The notes under the pieces were generated by a model, which made no database searches, was not told where the DNA came from, and saw only the letters and a program-made list of their open reading frames with translations. Of a DNA stretch of 64,000 bases, positions 17,899-26,594 are shown piece by piece; the first letter of the stretch is position 1, and each line of letters starts with the position of its first letter. The position numbers and the translations under genes are program-made. Origin of the DNA: Halobacteria archaeon AArc-dxtr1 (GTDB lineage Archaea > Halobacteriota > Halobacteria > Halobacteriales > Natrialbaceae). Location: assembly GCA_025517425.1 (NCBI GenBank), contig JAOPJY010000001.1:854217-918216 (forward strand), read 5' to 3'.

Positions 17899-18708
17899 AT
17901 GGATATCCGCCAGTTCGCTCGCGGAACGGTCGCGTGGAGTCGGATCGAGCGCGTGATCCGGACGCTGGCGGAGCGATACGATCGGGAGGTCGTCCGCGTC
18001 GAGTTTTTAGAGAGTGATAACTGGCTATCGACGCCCTGCGTGATTGACGACAGGTGGTTCGTCAAGATCGTCTCCCGCCAGAACGCCTTGGTCCACGCGC
18101 TGTTGACCACCGGCCGAAACGTGGGCGCGTTCTCCTCGGGTGTCGAGGGCTTTTTCGACCGATTCGAGACACCCCTCGAGATGGTCGAACACGAGTACGA
18201 AGCCACAGAACGGATGCGCGAAATCGGGATCAACGTCCCGCGTCCGATCGAGGCGTTCGAAGTCAACGGACTCGGCGTCTTGGTTCTCGAGTATCTCCCG
18301 GCGTTCCGGACGCTCGAGGAGGTCGACGACGAGGCGGTTCGACGCGTGGCAGTCGACCTCTTCGAAATGTTGGCGATGCTTCACGAGCACGGCCTCGCCC
18401 ACGGCGACGTTCGCGCCGAAAACGTCCTCCTTTGTGGGGACGAACTGTACGTCATCGACGCGACGAACGTCTCACCGGACCGGGGTCACGAGACGACGGC
18501 CTACGATCTGGCGTGTGCGATGGCCGTCCTCGAACCCCGGATCGGTGCCAGAGACACCGTCCGAATGGCCGCGACCGTGTACGATCCTGAGACACTTCTC
18601 TCCGCACGGGAGTTCCTCGATTTCGTTCGCCTACGACCGGACCACGAGTTCGATAGTACAGTGCTCCGAAGCGAAGTCGAGAAGGTCGCTGATCTCGGGC
18701 AGGTGTAA
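17899..18708 (+). CDS. RIO-like atypical protein kinase
   Basis: This 269-residue protein has an N-terminal winged-helix-like part, then a kinase core with Lys in WFVKIVS, the catalytic loop AHGDVRAENVLL and metal-loop VIDATNVS in place of DFG. This is the layout of RIO and related lipopolysaccharide-kinase-like enzymes. It may phosphorylate protein substrates or act as an ATPase. TTTAACC about 28 nt upstream supports a leaderless ATG. The substrate is unknown. Confidence 0.78.
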   Translation: MDIRQFARGTVAWSRIERVIRTLAERYDREVVRVEFLESDNWLSTPCVIDDRWFVKIVSRQNALVHALLTTGRNVGAFSSGVEGFFDRFETPLEMVEHEYEATERMREIGINVPRPIEAFEVNGLGVLVLEYLPAFRTLEEVDDEAVRRVAVDLFEMLAMLHEHGLAHGDVRAENVLLCGDELYVIDATNVSPDRGHETTAYDLACAMAVLEPRIGARDTVRMAATVYDPETLLSAREFLDFVRLRPDHEFDSTVLRSEVEKVADLGQV

Positions 18709-18912
18709 GAACGGCTCGCCGGGGAAGGGAGTGGGCGAGAGCGACGAGCGAGGTCGGGAGTGGATCCAACTCCCGACGAGTGGCCGAGCGCGTGTACCGG
18801 TTTCGACGTGAAAAGCGCCTTCACCGGCATCTTCTCGTTGGCGGCCGATACCTAAAAGGCCACGGTTAGCTCGCACCGAGCGGCGCCTCTAGAGACGGCG
18901 CCTCAAGTACGG

Positions 18913-19347
18913 TCAATCGGTCGTCCGAAGATGTCGCTCGAGTGCCCGGCGGAGATTCTCGAGTTCGCCGTCTAGATTGCGCTTGAAGAAGGTCTCGACG
19001 CCGGGGAGCTTACCCTCGACGATGAACCGGTTCTCGAGTCGGCTTCCCGTCTCGGTCGCCGTGATCTCGTGGGTGCCGGTGACGTCCATCACCGCCGAGG
19101 TGCCGGTAAACTCGACGAACTCGGGGGGGCGTCGGGTTACGTCTTTCGTCCGGACCGTTGCCGTCTGTCGGACGAACGGGATCGGAAGTTCGACGTGCCA
19201 GGTGACCGCTCGCCCAGCCTCGTCGGTGACGGTGTAGTCCGAGACGACGCTGATGGCCTGCGCACGGTTTTTCGGATCTGCGATGAACTCCCAGACGCGT
19301 TGTGGAGGGGAATCGACCTCGAACGAACGTTCGACCCGGACGGTCAT
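18913..19347 (-). CDS. SRPBCC family protein
   Basis: This 144-residue protein is a START/polyketide-cyclase-like helix-grip domain. It opens with TVRVERSFEVDSPPQRVWEF and the DPKN turn, then alternating strands (TWHVELPIPFVRQTATV) and a long C-terminal amphipathic helix with GVETFFKRNLDGELENL. This resembles the CoxG/polyketide cyclase subgroup, which binds hydrophobic ligands. No catalytic role can be assigned. Confidence 0.85.
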   Translation of the reverse strand: MTVRVERSFEVDSPPQRVWEFIADPKNRAQAISVVSDYTVTDEAGRAVTWHVELPIPFVRQTATVRTKDVTRRPPEFVEFTGTSAVMDVTGTHEITATETGSRLENRFIVEGKLPGVETFFKRNLDGELENLRRALERHLRTTD

Positions 19348-19398
19348 AACCCGACGTGCGTCACTCAGGGGTAAAAAGTCGATGGAAGCGGCGACCAG

Positions 19399-19623
19399 TC
19401 AGCTAACCGTGACCTTCCAGGTCGTCGAACGGGCACGTCCCCACTTCTCGATGTCGACGTCCTCGGATTTCTCGGCGAGATGGGGGAGACGAGCCCCGAC
19501 CTGTTTCGAGGATAGTCCAATCGCGTCGGCGATGTTCTTGGCCCGGAAGTACTGCTCGCCGCGGGCTGCGCTCTCGCGGAGGTACGAGAGAATCCGCCGC
19601 TCTTCAGTGGAGTAGTCGCTCAT
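19399..19623 (-). CDS. Small winged-helix protein (DUF7123-like)
   Basis: This 74-residue protein is one helix-turn-helix: TEERRILSYLRESAARGEQY, then FRAKNIADAIGLSSKQVGAR and a basic wing EKWGRARSTTWKVT. It is a conserved haloarchaeal type and a likely DNA-binding regulator. I use the ATG of MSDYSTEE; the open frame upstream is basic and Pro/Ser-rich, so it is not coding. It is separated by 109 nt from the next small gene on the same strand. Confidence 0.8.
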   Translation of the reverse strand: MSDYSTEERRILSYLRESAARGEQYFRAKNIADAIGLSSKQVGARLPHLAEKSEDVDIEKWGRARSTTWKVTVS

Positions 19624-19732
19624 CGTCCACCGAAGATAGAGCGTGGATGGTCTTAACTCTTCATAGCGTTCGTCCGGGCGTGAAACTGTGAGCGACCGGA
19701 GCGGGAGCAGAAAGTGGGCTGTCGGTCGAGCG

Positions 19733-19936
19733 TTAGTCCCAGAGGTGAATGCCGACGACGGCGAGGATCGCAAAGAGAACGGCGGCACCAAAGCCCCAGG
19801 CGGCCGTGATTTCGGGAATGCCACCAAGTTCTAGAGCACCGACGATCATCGCGACTGCACCGATGAGAACGAGCGCGCCAAACACCATCGTGAGTCCGAG
19901 CCCCGTATCCGTCGCGGACTCCGTCTGCGTAGTCAT
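19733..19936 (-). CDS. Small two-helix membrane protein (DUF7525-like)
   Basis: This 67-residue protein has a polar N-terminus (MTTQTESATDTGLG) and two hydrophobic helices (LTMVFGALVLIGAVAMIVGA and GFGAAVLFAILAVVGIHLW). Small two-helix proteins of this type occur widely in haloarchaea with unknown function. A TTAATTG element about 25 nt upstream supports the chosen ATG. Confidence 0.7.
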   Translation of the reverse strand: MTTQTESATDTGLGLTMVFGALVLIGAVAMIVGALELGGIPEITAAWGFGAAVLFAILAVVGIHLWD

Positions 19937-20020
19937 ACGGCCCGGTTGTCGACCGGGTCCCTTAATTGCACCCATTCGTGTCGGTGTGACTGGCGACCGA
20001 TCGGGTAGTCACGAGCGGGC

Positions 20021-21052
20021 TCAGTTGATCGTCGTGTGTTCGGACTCCTCGTTGAGCGCGAGGTTCGCGGCGATCTCTGCGTTTCGCATCGCGTACTGGG
20101 CGGTTTGCTGGAGGCTTACGAGCACCTCCCGAACCTGGAGCAGATCGTGGTTGTTCATCTCCGGGAGATCGGCGAGGATCTCGCGCTCTCGATCCGAGAT
20201 TTCGTGGAACAGTTTGCGCGCCTCGATCATCTTGTCGTAGTCGCGTTCGACGGCCGACTCGACTGCCAGTGTCGTGATCTCGTCGACCTGTTCGGTCAGT
20301 TCGCGGATTTCGCGCATCGCCGCGTTATCGATGTCGAGTGAGTGATCGCCGGCCTCGAGGACAATTTCGGCGATATCTTCGGCGTTGTCGGCGGTGAGCT
20401 CTAAGTTCTTCGCGATCGAGCGGTAGCCGATCAGCGGGAATCCCGAGTCCAGCCCGACGGCGCGGGCGAGGTTGGGGTTCTGGTAGGCAGTAAAGATCAG
20501 GCGCAACAGGAGCACGAAGATCTTGTTCGCCTGGCGCTCTCGGTTCAGGGCTCGCTGGGCGAGGTCCGGGTTGCCGTGAGCGAGCGATTTGATCGCCTCG
20601 CCACGCATCGTCCGGCCGGTTCGCTCTAACCGTTCGAGGAGGTTATCGAGCGTGAAGTCCTCGGGGTCGACCGAGCAGCGAATCGAGATGCTTTCGGGGG
20701 TCTCTTCGATGACGCCAAGCCCCATCAGCTGGGTCTCCGCGCGGTAGACCGCGTTGATGTTCTCGGAGGCAAGGGCGCCGTCTTCGCACTCGATCCGGAT
20801 CACGCGCCGCCCGAGAACGTACTGCGCGACGATGGCGCGCTCGACGGCGTCGGCGTCTAAGTTGTCCGAGTGGATAATCGCCTCAGTCTCCTCGGAGTTG
20901 GCGGACTCGGGCATTACCGTCAGCGTTCCTTTCCCGCTGGTTCGAAGCGACACTTCATCGCCCTTCTCGACACCGTGCTCGCTTGCCCACTCAGCGGGCA
21001 ACGTCATCGCGAGCGTAGAGGGACCCAGTCGTTGTACCTTCCGCGTTTCCAT
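20021..21052 (-). CDS. AbrB-PhoU phosphate-uptake-type regulator
   Basis: This 343-residue protein joins an N-terminal SpoVT/AbrB-type DNA-binding domain (METRKVQRLGPSTLAMTLPA) to a PhoU helical-bundle region (about residues 110-335) with repeated acidic helices such as ITTLAVESAVERDYDKM. Archaeal proteins of this kind are annotated as phosphate uptake regulators. The ATG at 21052 is preceded by TTAAGG about 27 nt upstream. No pst genes are near, so the target is unknown. Confidence 0.85.
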   Translation of the reverse strand: METRKVQRLGPSTLAMTLPAEWASEHGVEKGDEVSLRTSGKGTLTVMPESANSEETEAIIHSDNLDADAVERAIVAQYVLGRRVIRIECEDGALASENINAVYRAETQLMGLGVIEETPESISIRCSVDPEDFTLDNLLERLERTGRTMRGEAIKSLAHGNPDLAQRALNRERQANKIFVLLLRLIFTAYQNPNLARAVGLDSGFPLIGYRSIAKNLELTADNAEDIAEIVLEAGDHSLDIDNAAMREIRELTEQVDEITTLAVESAVERDYDKMIEARKLFHEISDREREILADLPEMNNHDLLQVREVLVSLQQTAQYAMRNAEIAANLALNEESEHTTIN

Positions 21053-21057
21053 AGAGA

Positions 21058-21180
21058 GGAGTTGGCACGAGGTGACCTTAATCCTGACTATATTCAAAGT
21101 ATCTCGAATTGCATGATTATATTCATTATCAATACACCACTATTCAGTAGCGACCTTAAACAATTGGTCGTATAGAGGGA
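21058..21180. promoter_or_regulatory. AT-rich promoter block upstream of the AbrB-PhoU gene
   Basis: This stretch is much richer in A+T than its surroundings and carries several TATA-like motifs, among them ATATTC, GATTATATTC and a TTAAAC element. The element nearest the AbrB-PhoU start (TTAAGG on the minus strand) fits a leaderless message. The rest may hold regulator sites or a second upstream promoter; no clear dyad is seen. Confidence 0.4.
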
Positions 21181-21207
21181 CCACTGCGCAACCAAAGCGG
21201 CAACTAC

Positions 21208-22359
21208 TCAGACGACTTCGACGAGTCGCGTGGTGAACCGCCCCGTTCGTACCCGCCGCCAGCCCCGGAGCGCCTCGTCGAGGGCGGTGTCGCCCGTGTC
21301 GACTCTGAGCGTTCCGATTCCGTCTATCTTCTCCGGAGAGGCCACGATTTCGATCTCGTCAACGCCGCGAATAACGGCCGGCGAGAGCTGGTGGTTTCCG
21401 CGACCGAAGACGAACCCCTGGCCGCCGATCGGCGAGACGACGATCGTCGCAGGCGACGCGAGCGCCGACAGAATCTCCGACTCGGCGGCGTCACGGACGA
21501 TGAGTTCGCCGTCGCGCCAGACGTCGATCCCAAGCGGTGAGGCGTCAATCCCGAGTTCGTCCTCGATCCGGCCGACGGTGCCACCCGGACCGAAAACGTA
21601 GGTTCGATCCGGATCGATGTCGCGAGCAAAGCCAGCCGCGAGGGCGTCGACGCTCCCGCCGGCGAGTTGTTTGCTCGACTGGACGGCCGGCGACACCGGT
21701 ACCGGAACCACCGCCCGCAGCGTCGTCCGAACCTCGCCCTCGCGGTACGCTGCTTCGTCGATGTCGGTCACCTCGCGGGGCTCGGTTCGCTCGAACTCGG
21801 CAGCGATCCGACCGGCCTCATTTGGCGTGACGGCGAACACCGAGGAGTAGATCTTTACGCCGGCCGGCACGCCGAGCATCGGCGTCTTCGCGCCGGCATC
21901 TTCGATCGTCTCCGCGACGTCGACCGCCGTCCCGTCGCCGCCGACGAAGAGCACGAGGTCGACGTCGTACTCGAGACAGGCCGCAACGACAGCCCGCGTG
22001 TCGGCGGCCGTCGTGCCGGCCTCGGCAGGAGCGGCCGTAACGTCAATCGAGGAGGGATCGGACGTTGCCTCAGTCGAGGCGGGGTCGGACGCCTCCCTGG
22101 TCGAGTCGGGCTCGTAGATGACCGTCGGATCGAATCCGGCGTCACGGGCTGCCTGCGCTCCGAGAACGCCGGCGCCCGTGTAGAGTCGGACGTCGGACCG
22201 ACTGGCGGCCAGCGATTCGAGCGCCTCGCGAGCGCGGCTGGGAGCTCGTGGTTCTGCGCCCCGCTGAAGAGCCGCCTCGAGCTTCCCGTCGGTCCCTTTC
22301 AACCCCACCCGACCGCCCATGCCGGCGATGGGGTTGACGACGACGCCGATCGATTCCAT
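21208..22359 (-). CDS. ATP-NAD kinase family protein
   Basis: This 383-residue protein begins with the IGVVVNPIAGMGGRVGLKGT block of the archaeal ATP-NAD kinase/AcoX-like family. It carries the diagnostic GGDGT in LFVGGDGTAVDVAE, followed by MLGVPAGVKIYSSVFA. An insert rich in Ala/Ser/Thr/Asp (about residues 82-118) separates the first strands. It may phosphorylate NAD(H) with ATP, but this longer family is less characterised than NadK, so the exact substrate is inferred. Confidence 0.85.
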   Translation of the reverse strand: MESIGVVVNPIAGMGGRVGLKGTDGKLEAALQRGAEPRAPSRAREALESLAASRSDVRLYTGAGVLGAQAARDAGFDPTVIYEPDSTREASDPASTEATSDPSSIDVTAAPAEAGTTAADTRAVVAACLEYDVDLVLFVGGDGTAVDVAETIEDAGAKTPMLGVPAGVKIYSSVFAVTPNEAGRIAAEFERTEPREVTDIDEAAYREGEVRTTLRAVVPVPVSPAVQSSKQLAGGSVDALAAGFARDIDPDRTYVFGPGGTVGRIEDELGIDASPLGIDVWRDGELIVRDAAESEILSALASPATIVVSPIGGQGFVFGRGNHQLSPAVIRGVDEIEIVASPEKIDGIGTLRVDTGDTALDEALRGWRRVRTGRFTTRLVEVV

Positions 22360-22444
22360 ATGGAAGACGGTGGGTCGTCAGCGTGAAAAGTCGTGTCGTT
22401 GGCAGACGAGTGCAAGGAGGCCGTTGAGACGGGTGAAACGGTGG

Positions 22445-24160
22445 CTACGGACTGTACTCGACGACGTGGATACCGGAGTACATGCCCATAAAGACGACGC
22501 GGCCGTCCGGCAGAACCTCCATGTCGTAGGCAGCCTCAATTGGGTTGCCCGGCAGGAATTCCTCGATCTCGACGCTCCCGTCGTCGTTGAACGTCAGATA
22601 GCGGATGACGTCCATGTTCGAGGGATTCATGAAGAACTGTTTGCCCTCGAAATAGGGGTCAAGCGCCCCCTCGCCGTACTCGTCAGAGTACCGGTAGGCG
22701 ACACCAGCATCCGCAGATCCACCCGCGTCGAGTTCGGACCAGGTGGTCTCGCCGGGACGTGGCATGTCCGCCCAGGCGGCCGCATCCTCGTAGCTGGCGA
22801 AACTCTGGGGATGCCACAGCAACGCCGGCGTCACGTCCGGAATGTGCTCGATGCCGGTGTTGTTCGGCGAGCGGTTGCGCAGGTTGTCGAACCAGAACGG
22901 CTGGCGCGGCTGATCGTTCTCGAAGTCGTAGTCGCGGTTCGGATAGTACCCCTTAAAGAACGGGTAGCCCGCGTTCCCCGGCTTACAAAAGAGGTGGTGT
23001 GTGGCGTGACCCACTGTCCCCAGGTCGAAGTCCCACTCGGGAGCGTCGTTGCCGTAGTCGCTTACGAACGGGATCCCGGTGTGCTCGTCGACGTGGAGGT
23101 TGAACGGGTTGCGAAGTCCCATCACGTAGATTTCGGGATGGAACTCCTCCGCAGCGTAGGACTCGCCCGTCTCCCGTTCCCAGTACGCTTTGAGGTTGCC
23201 CTCCGGAATCTCGTAGCCGTTCTCGGAGGGGGTGATGCGCAGAAGCTTCCCGCGGAGGTCGGCCGTATTTCCAGACGTTCGCTGGGCGTCGGAAACCGCC
23301 GCCGGTCGGCCGCCGACGTCGCCGTCTCGCTCGTCGGTCATCGAATAGTCGATCTCGGGCCGATGGGGTGCGCCGACGTTGTTCGACTCGTCGCCGGTGC
23401 TGATCCAGAGGTCTCCCTCCGGGCCGAACTCGAGGCAGCCGCCGTAGTGACAGCAGGTCTCGAGCTGAACCGGGACCTCGAGAATTACCTCCTCGGAGTC
23501 GGGATCTAAGCCGTCGCCGTCCATCTCGAACCGAGAGATGAGCTGGGAGGCCGTCGTGATATCCTCGTTGTAGGGGTTGTCGATGAAGTCGAGATCGTCG
23601 CTTGCAGGATGGTAGAAGACGTAGACGTAACCGGTCTCTGCGAAGCTGGGATCGACGGCGATCCCCTGCCCGCCGAGTTCGCTCGCGTTCCCACCGGTGA
23701 GCTCCTCGGAGCCGACGATCACGTCGAGTTCGAGCGCCACGGTATGGTCTTCGGTATCCGGGTCGACGTAACAGATCTCGGTGACCTCGTCGCCGTGGAT
23801 GTTGACGTCGGCACCCTTTCCGATGTACCAAATGCGGCCCTCCGGATCGACGTCCATCTCCATCAACTCGCCGCTCGACTCGTGACCCAGGTCACGGACC
23901 TCGTAGTTGTCCCAGTCGGTGGCTGCCCCGGGGTCTGGCACCCAGTCGTGGTCTCTGTGCCAGTCTGGAACCGGTATTTCGAGTGGGTCGTCGCCGTTTC
24001 CGTTCTCACCGTTTCCGTTCTCACCGTTTCCGTTCTCGTCGTTAGGATCGTCGTCGCCGTCATCGCCGAGGCAGCCGGCCAATCCGATAGCGCTTGCTCC
24101 GCCGAGAGCCTGGGCAAGCCGGCGGATCCTCCCTTCAGTCGATGATGTGTCCTCGGTCAC
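22445..24160 (-). CDS. PQQ-dependent sugar dehydrogenase-type lipoprotein
   Basis: This protein of about 571 residues is exported by a Tat-like leader with a lipobox (RIRRLAQALGG ... GLAGCLGDD), then an NGNGE-rich linker. The body is a beta-propeller of the soluble glucose/sorbosone dehydrogenase type, with GQGIAVDPSFAETGYVYVFY, CCHYGGCLEFGPEGDLWIST and GLRNPFNLHVDEHTG motifs. I start at GTG 24160: the open frame runs 247 codons further, but a TTTTACTA box lies upstream of this start. PQQ use is inferred from family. Confidence 0.82.
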   Translation of the reverse strand: MTEDTSSTEGRIRRLAQALGGASAIGLAGCLGDDGDDDPNDENGNGENGNGENGNGDDPLEIPVPDWHRDHDWVPDPGAATDWDNYEVRDLGHESSGELMEMDVDPEGRIWYIGKGADVNIHGDEVTEICYVDPDTEDHTVALELDVIVGSEELTGGNASELGGQGIAVDPSFAETGYVYVFYHPASDDLDFIDNPYNEDITTASQLISRFEMDGDGLDPDSEEVILEVPVQLETCCHYGGCLEFGPEGDLWISTGDESNNVGAPHRPEIDYSMTDERDGDVGGRPAAVSDAQRTSGNTADLRGKLLRITPSENGYEIPEGNLKAYWERETGESYAAEEFHPEIYVMGLRNPFNLHVDEHTGIPFVSDYGNDAPEWDFDLGTVGHATHHLFCKPGNAGYPFFKGYYPNRDYDFENDQPRQPFWFDNLRNRSPNNTGIEHIPDVTPALLWHPQSFASYEDAAAWADMPRPGETTWSELDAGGSADAGVAYRYSDEYGEGALDPYFEGKQFFMNPSNMDVIRYLTFNDDGSVEIEEFLPGNPIEAAYDMEVLPDGRVVFMGMYSGIHVVEYSP

Positions 24161-24353
24161 GATAGTCAACCGTTCTGATAGGACTGCTACACTGTAGTAA
24201 AATTTGGGACGATCCTCACCCCCCGGCGATCGCCAGCGCGCTGTCGGGATCACATCTGCATCGAGGGGAGACGGGCACGGAAGGGACAACCGACATCGAG
24301 TACTCGCGACGGGTTTCTGAACCGTTAAGAGGGCGGGGGACACAGCGTAGCAC

Positions 24354-24473
24354 ATGAGCGAACTGACCACGCTGGCACTGGAAACTGACCTCCCGATGAC
24401 CGAAGTCGGCTGGGGAGTTCTGATCGTAAGCCTGCTCGTCGCTGTCGTCTGGCTGCTGGCGCTGTACCGGTGA
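24354..24473 (+). CDS. 39-residue single-span membrane protein
   Basis: An ATG at 24354 opens a 40-codon frame ending TGA at 24473. The peptide has an acidic head (MSELTTLALETDLPMTEVG) and one hydrophobic helix (VLIVSLLVAVVWLLALYR) with an inside-positive end. A CCGTTAAGA box lies about 27 nt upstream, as expected for a leaderless message. The stop abuts the stop of the convergent CinA-like gene. Function is unknown. Confidence 0.65.
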   Translation: MSELTTLALETDLPMTEVGWGVLIVSLLVAVVWLLALYR

Positions 24474-25166
24474 CTACTCCTCGGCGAGGTCGACCTGCGA
24501 CTTGAGCCAGGCGACGGCATCCTCGACCATCTCTGACCGATACCCCTCGACGAGGATTCGAACTGACTCACCCGGATAGCTGCCGACCGAGACGTCGAAC
24601 CGGTCGCGTACCGTCTCGATCCGATCGACGAGGGCACTTTCGGGTTCGTCGACGACGACGGTTCGCTGGTGGCGCGTTCGGCCGGTGAACTCGTCGGCGA
24701 CCGAATCAAACATCGCCCGCATCTCGGCAGGAACACCGGGGAAGACGTACACGCCCTCGAGTACGGCACCGGGTGCGACGCCGACGTCGTTGTGCAGCGG
24801 CCGTGCGCCTTCGGGTATCTCTGCCGTTCCGTCCGCGAGATCCCCCCGCTCGTAGCCGCCGGTTTCGGTGAGTCGCGAGATGACCGCCTCGGATTCGGCA
24901 AGATCGCAGCCGAGTGCGGCGGCGACGCCGGCCATCGTGACGTCGTCGTGGGTTGGCCCCAGACCGCCGGTCACGACGACCGCGTCGTAGGCCGCTCGGT
25001 ACTCGTTGACCACGCGGGCGATGTCCGCGACGCGGTCCGGGACGGTTGTCACCCGCCCGACGCGCGTCCCGTGGTCGGTAAGCCGCTCGCAGAGCCACGT
25101 CGCGTTCGTGTTCGCCGTTCGACCGGCGAGCAGTTCGTCTCCGACCGTCACGACGGCGGCGTCCAT
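24474..25166 (-). CDS. CinA-type molybdopterin-binding-domain protein
   Basis: This 230-residue protein matches the N-terminal domain of CinA (MoCF-biosynthesis/MoaB-Mog fold): AAVVTVGDELLAGRTANTNA, then VVVTGGLGPTHDDVT and YVFPGVPAEM. It lacks the C-terminal nicotinamide-nucleotide amidohydrolase domain of bacterial CinA. Family members with this domain can act as ADP-ribose pyrophosphatases; here the activity is inferred. It is divergent from thioredoxin with 231 nt between. Confidence 0.88.
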   Translation of the reverse strand: MDAAVVTVGDELLAGRTANTNATWLCERLTDHGTRVGRVTTVPDRVADIARVVNEYRAAYDAVVVTGGLGPTHDDVTMAGVAAALGCDLAESEAVISRLTETGGYERGDLADGTAEIPEGARPLHNDVGVAPGAVLEGVYVFPGVPAEMRAMFDSVADEFTGRTRHQRTVVVDEPESALVDRIETVRDRFDVSVGSYPGESVRILVEGYRSEMVEDAVAWLKSQVDLAEE

Positions 25167-25347
25167 ACCCGGCGTTCGTTCTCGGCGGACAAAGGCGTCT
25201 CGGGAGCGCCCGTCGCCGTCGCGAGGGACGTTCGTCGGTTCATCTGACGGTTGACAGACCGACGAGGGGGCAGAAAGGTCACCACGCGAGTCGACGGACG
25301 GCTGTCCGTACTCTAGAGCCGTCCGCTCGAGTTGGTACTCTCACGAT

Positions 25348-25384
25348 CTCCGTACGACCGGCGATATACATTTGTCCGACGGAG
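25348..25384 (+). promoter_or_regulatory. TATA box flanked by a 6-base dyad, thioredoxin promoter
   Basis: The TATA-like ATATACATTT (25365-25374) sits about 27 nt before the thioredoxin ATG at 25398. It is flanked by CTCCGT (25348) and ACGGAG (25379), an inverted pair. A 6-base pair can arise by chance, so operator function is only suggested. Confidence 0.35.
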
Positions 25385-25397
25385 TGATACACCTGAC

Positions 25398-25757
25398 ATG
25401 GGTCCGACGACACCGAAACCGACGACGGTCGCCGACGGCGACGCGCTCGAATCGTTCGTCGCGGACCGGGACGCTGCACTCGTCTTCTTTCACACGGCCG
25501 GCTGCGCTAAGTGCCGGGCAATGGAGCCGGTGCTTGGAAACGTCGCTCGGGAGACCGGCGTCCCGATCGGGATGGTCAACCCGGGAAACGATCTCTCGCT
25601 CGTGTCCCGCTTTTCCATCCGGTCGGTGCCGACGCTGGTCTGCTTCCGAGAGGGCGAGGCAGTCGCGACGCTCGCTGACGGGTTCCAGGGGACGGACGCA
25701 GTACTCGAGTTTTTGGCGGCGAACGCACCAGAGACGGTCTCGGGTGGGGAGTCCTAA
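25398..25757 (+). CDS. Thioredoxin-fold protein
   Basis: This 119-residue protein has the thioredoxin pattern AALVFFHTAGCAKCRAMEPVLG with a CAKC active site instead of CGPC, a cis-proline segment RSVPTLVCF and a final FQGTDAVLEFLA helix. It should be a disulfide or thiol-exchange protein in the cytosol. The unusual dipeptide between the cysteines will change its redox potential; the partner is unknown. It converges on the HTH regulator gene. Confidence 0.88.
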   Translation: MGPTTPKPTTVADGDALESFVADRDAALVFFHTAGCAKCRAMEPVLGNVARETGVPIGMVNPGNDLSLVSRFSIRSVPTLVCFREGEAVATLADGFQGTDAVLEFLAANAPETVSGGES

Positions 25758-25768
25758 CGCCACCCGGC

Positions 25769-26479
25769 TCACTCGACGGTCGCCAGCGACTCGAGAACGT
25801 CCTCGATCGGCTGGGTCGTCGTCGCCAGTGAGTAGCCATCGATCCGCGCGAGTTCGGCCGCGTGTTCCCACAGCTCGTCCTCTTCGATTCCGTGGAGGAC
25901 GACCGCGTTTGGCGTTGGGTTCAGCACTCGGAGGGCGATACCGACGCCCTCACCTCTAGTGACGTTCGTAAACACGAGCACGCGGCTCGTACTCTGCCCG
26001 TAAAGGCGAAAGAACTCCTCGCTCGAGAGGCGAGTGATCGCCTTGATGCTGTCGACGACTGTGTGGCCGCTTACGTGGTCCGTCTCCCCGCGGCTGATCT
26101 CGGTCCCGCCGATTGCGTCGTAGACGGTCTGAAGGGGCAACGAGGTGGCGTACTCCCGAAGATCGAGGACGACGTCGCTCTCGAAACCCGCCGACAGAAC
26201 CCGGCCGTACTGGCGAATCCGCTCGCCACCGCGGCGCTCGTCGATCGCCAGCAACCCAGTGACCAGACGGTTGACGACGCCGATCCCGGGACTTTCTCGC
26301 CGTCCGCTCTCGTAGTCGGAGATCACCGACGAGGAGACCGCAAGCTCCGTCGCCAGATCGGTCTGTGAGACATCGAAGTCGGTCCGCCACTTGCGCAACG
26401 TGGCGCCGGGATCGTCGCTCAGCGTGATCTCGCCGGCGATCTTCTCTGCGAGTTCCCGCTTCGGTCCACGGCCGCTCAT
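25769..26479 (-). CDS. XRE-family helix-turn-helix regulator with C-terminal sensory domain
   Basis: This 236-residue protein has an N-terminal Cro/C1-type HTH: LRKWRTDFDVSQTDLATELA, then SSSVISDYESGRRESPG. The remaining 140 residues form an alpha/beta domain with conserved-looking ITRLSSEEFFRLYGQSTSRV and NVTRGEGVGIALRVLNPTPN. This arrangement is a known archaeal regulator type of unknown ligand. It is divergent from azlCD with 115 nt between, so control of amino-acid export is possible but inferred. Confidence 0.85.
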   Translation of the reverse strand: MSGRGPKRELAEKIAGEITLSDDPGATLRKWRTDFDVSQTDLATELAVSSSVISDYESGRRESPGIGVVNRLVTGLLAIDERRGGERIRQYGRVLSAGFESDVVLDLREYATSLPLQTVYDAIGGTEISRGETDHVSGHTVVDSIKAITRLSSEEFFRLYGQSTSRVLVFTNVTRGEGVGIALRVLNPTPNAVVLHGIEEDELWEHAAELARIDGYSLATTTQPIEDVLESLATVE

Positions 26480-26594
26480 TGGTTGTCGGTCGCCCGGTCA
26501 CCCCAAGTAGCTACCGGAGTCGGTGCCGCCTCGCACACAGGCCGACCGTTCCGAGCCGGATTTACGCGTCGATGCCTGACTGACGACGAACGAC

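Noticed and set aside
22445-24901. 818-residue version of the sugar dehydrogenase
   Set aside because: The extra 247 codons are basic and Ser/Arg-rich, overlap the CinA-like and 39-residue genes on this and the other strand, and cover the lipoprotein promoter.
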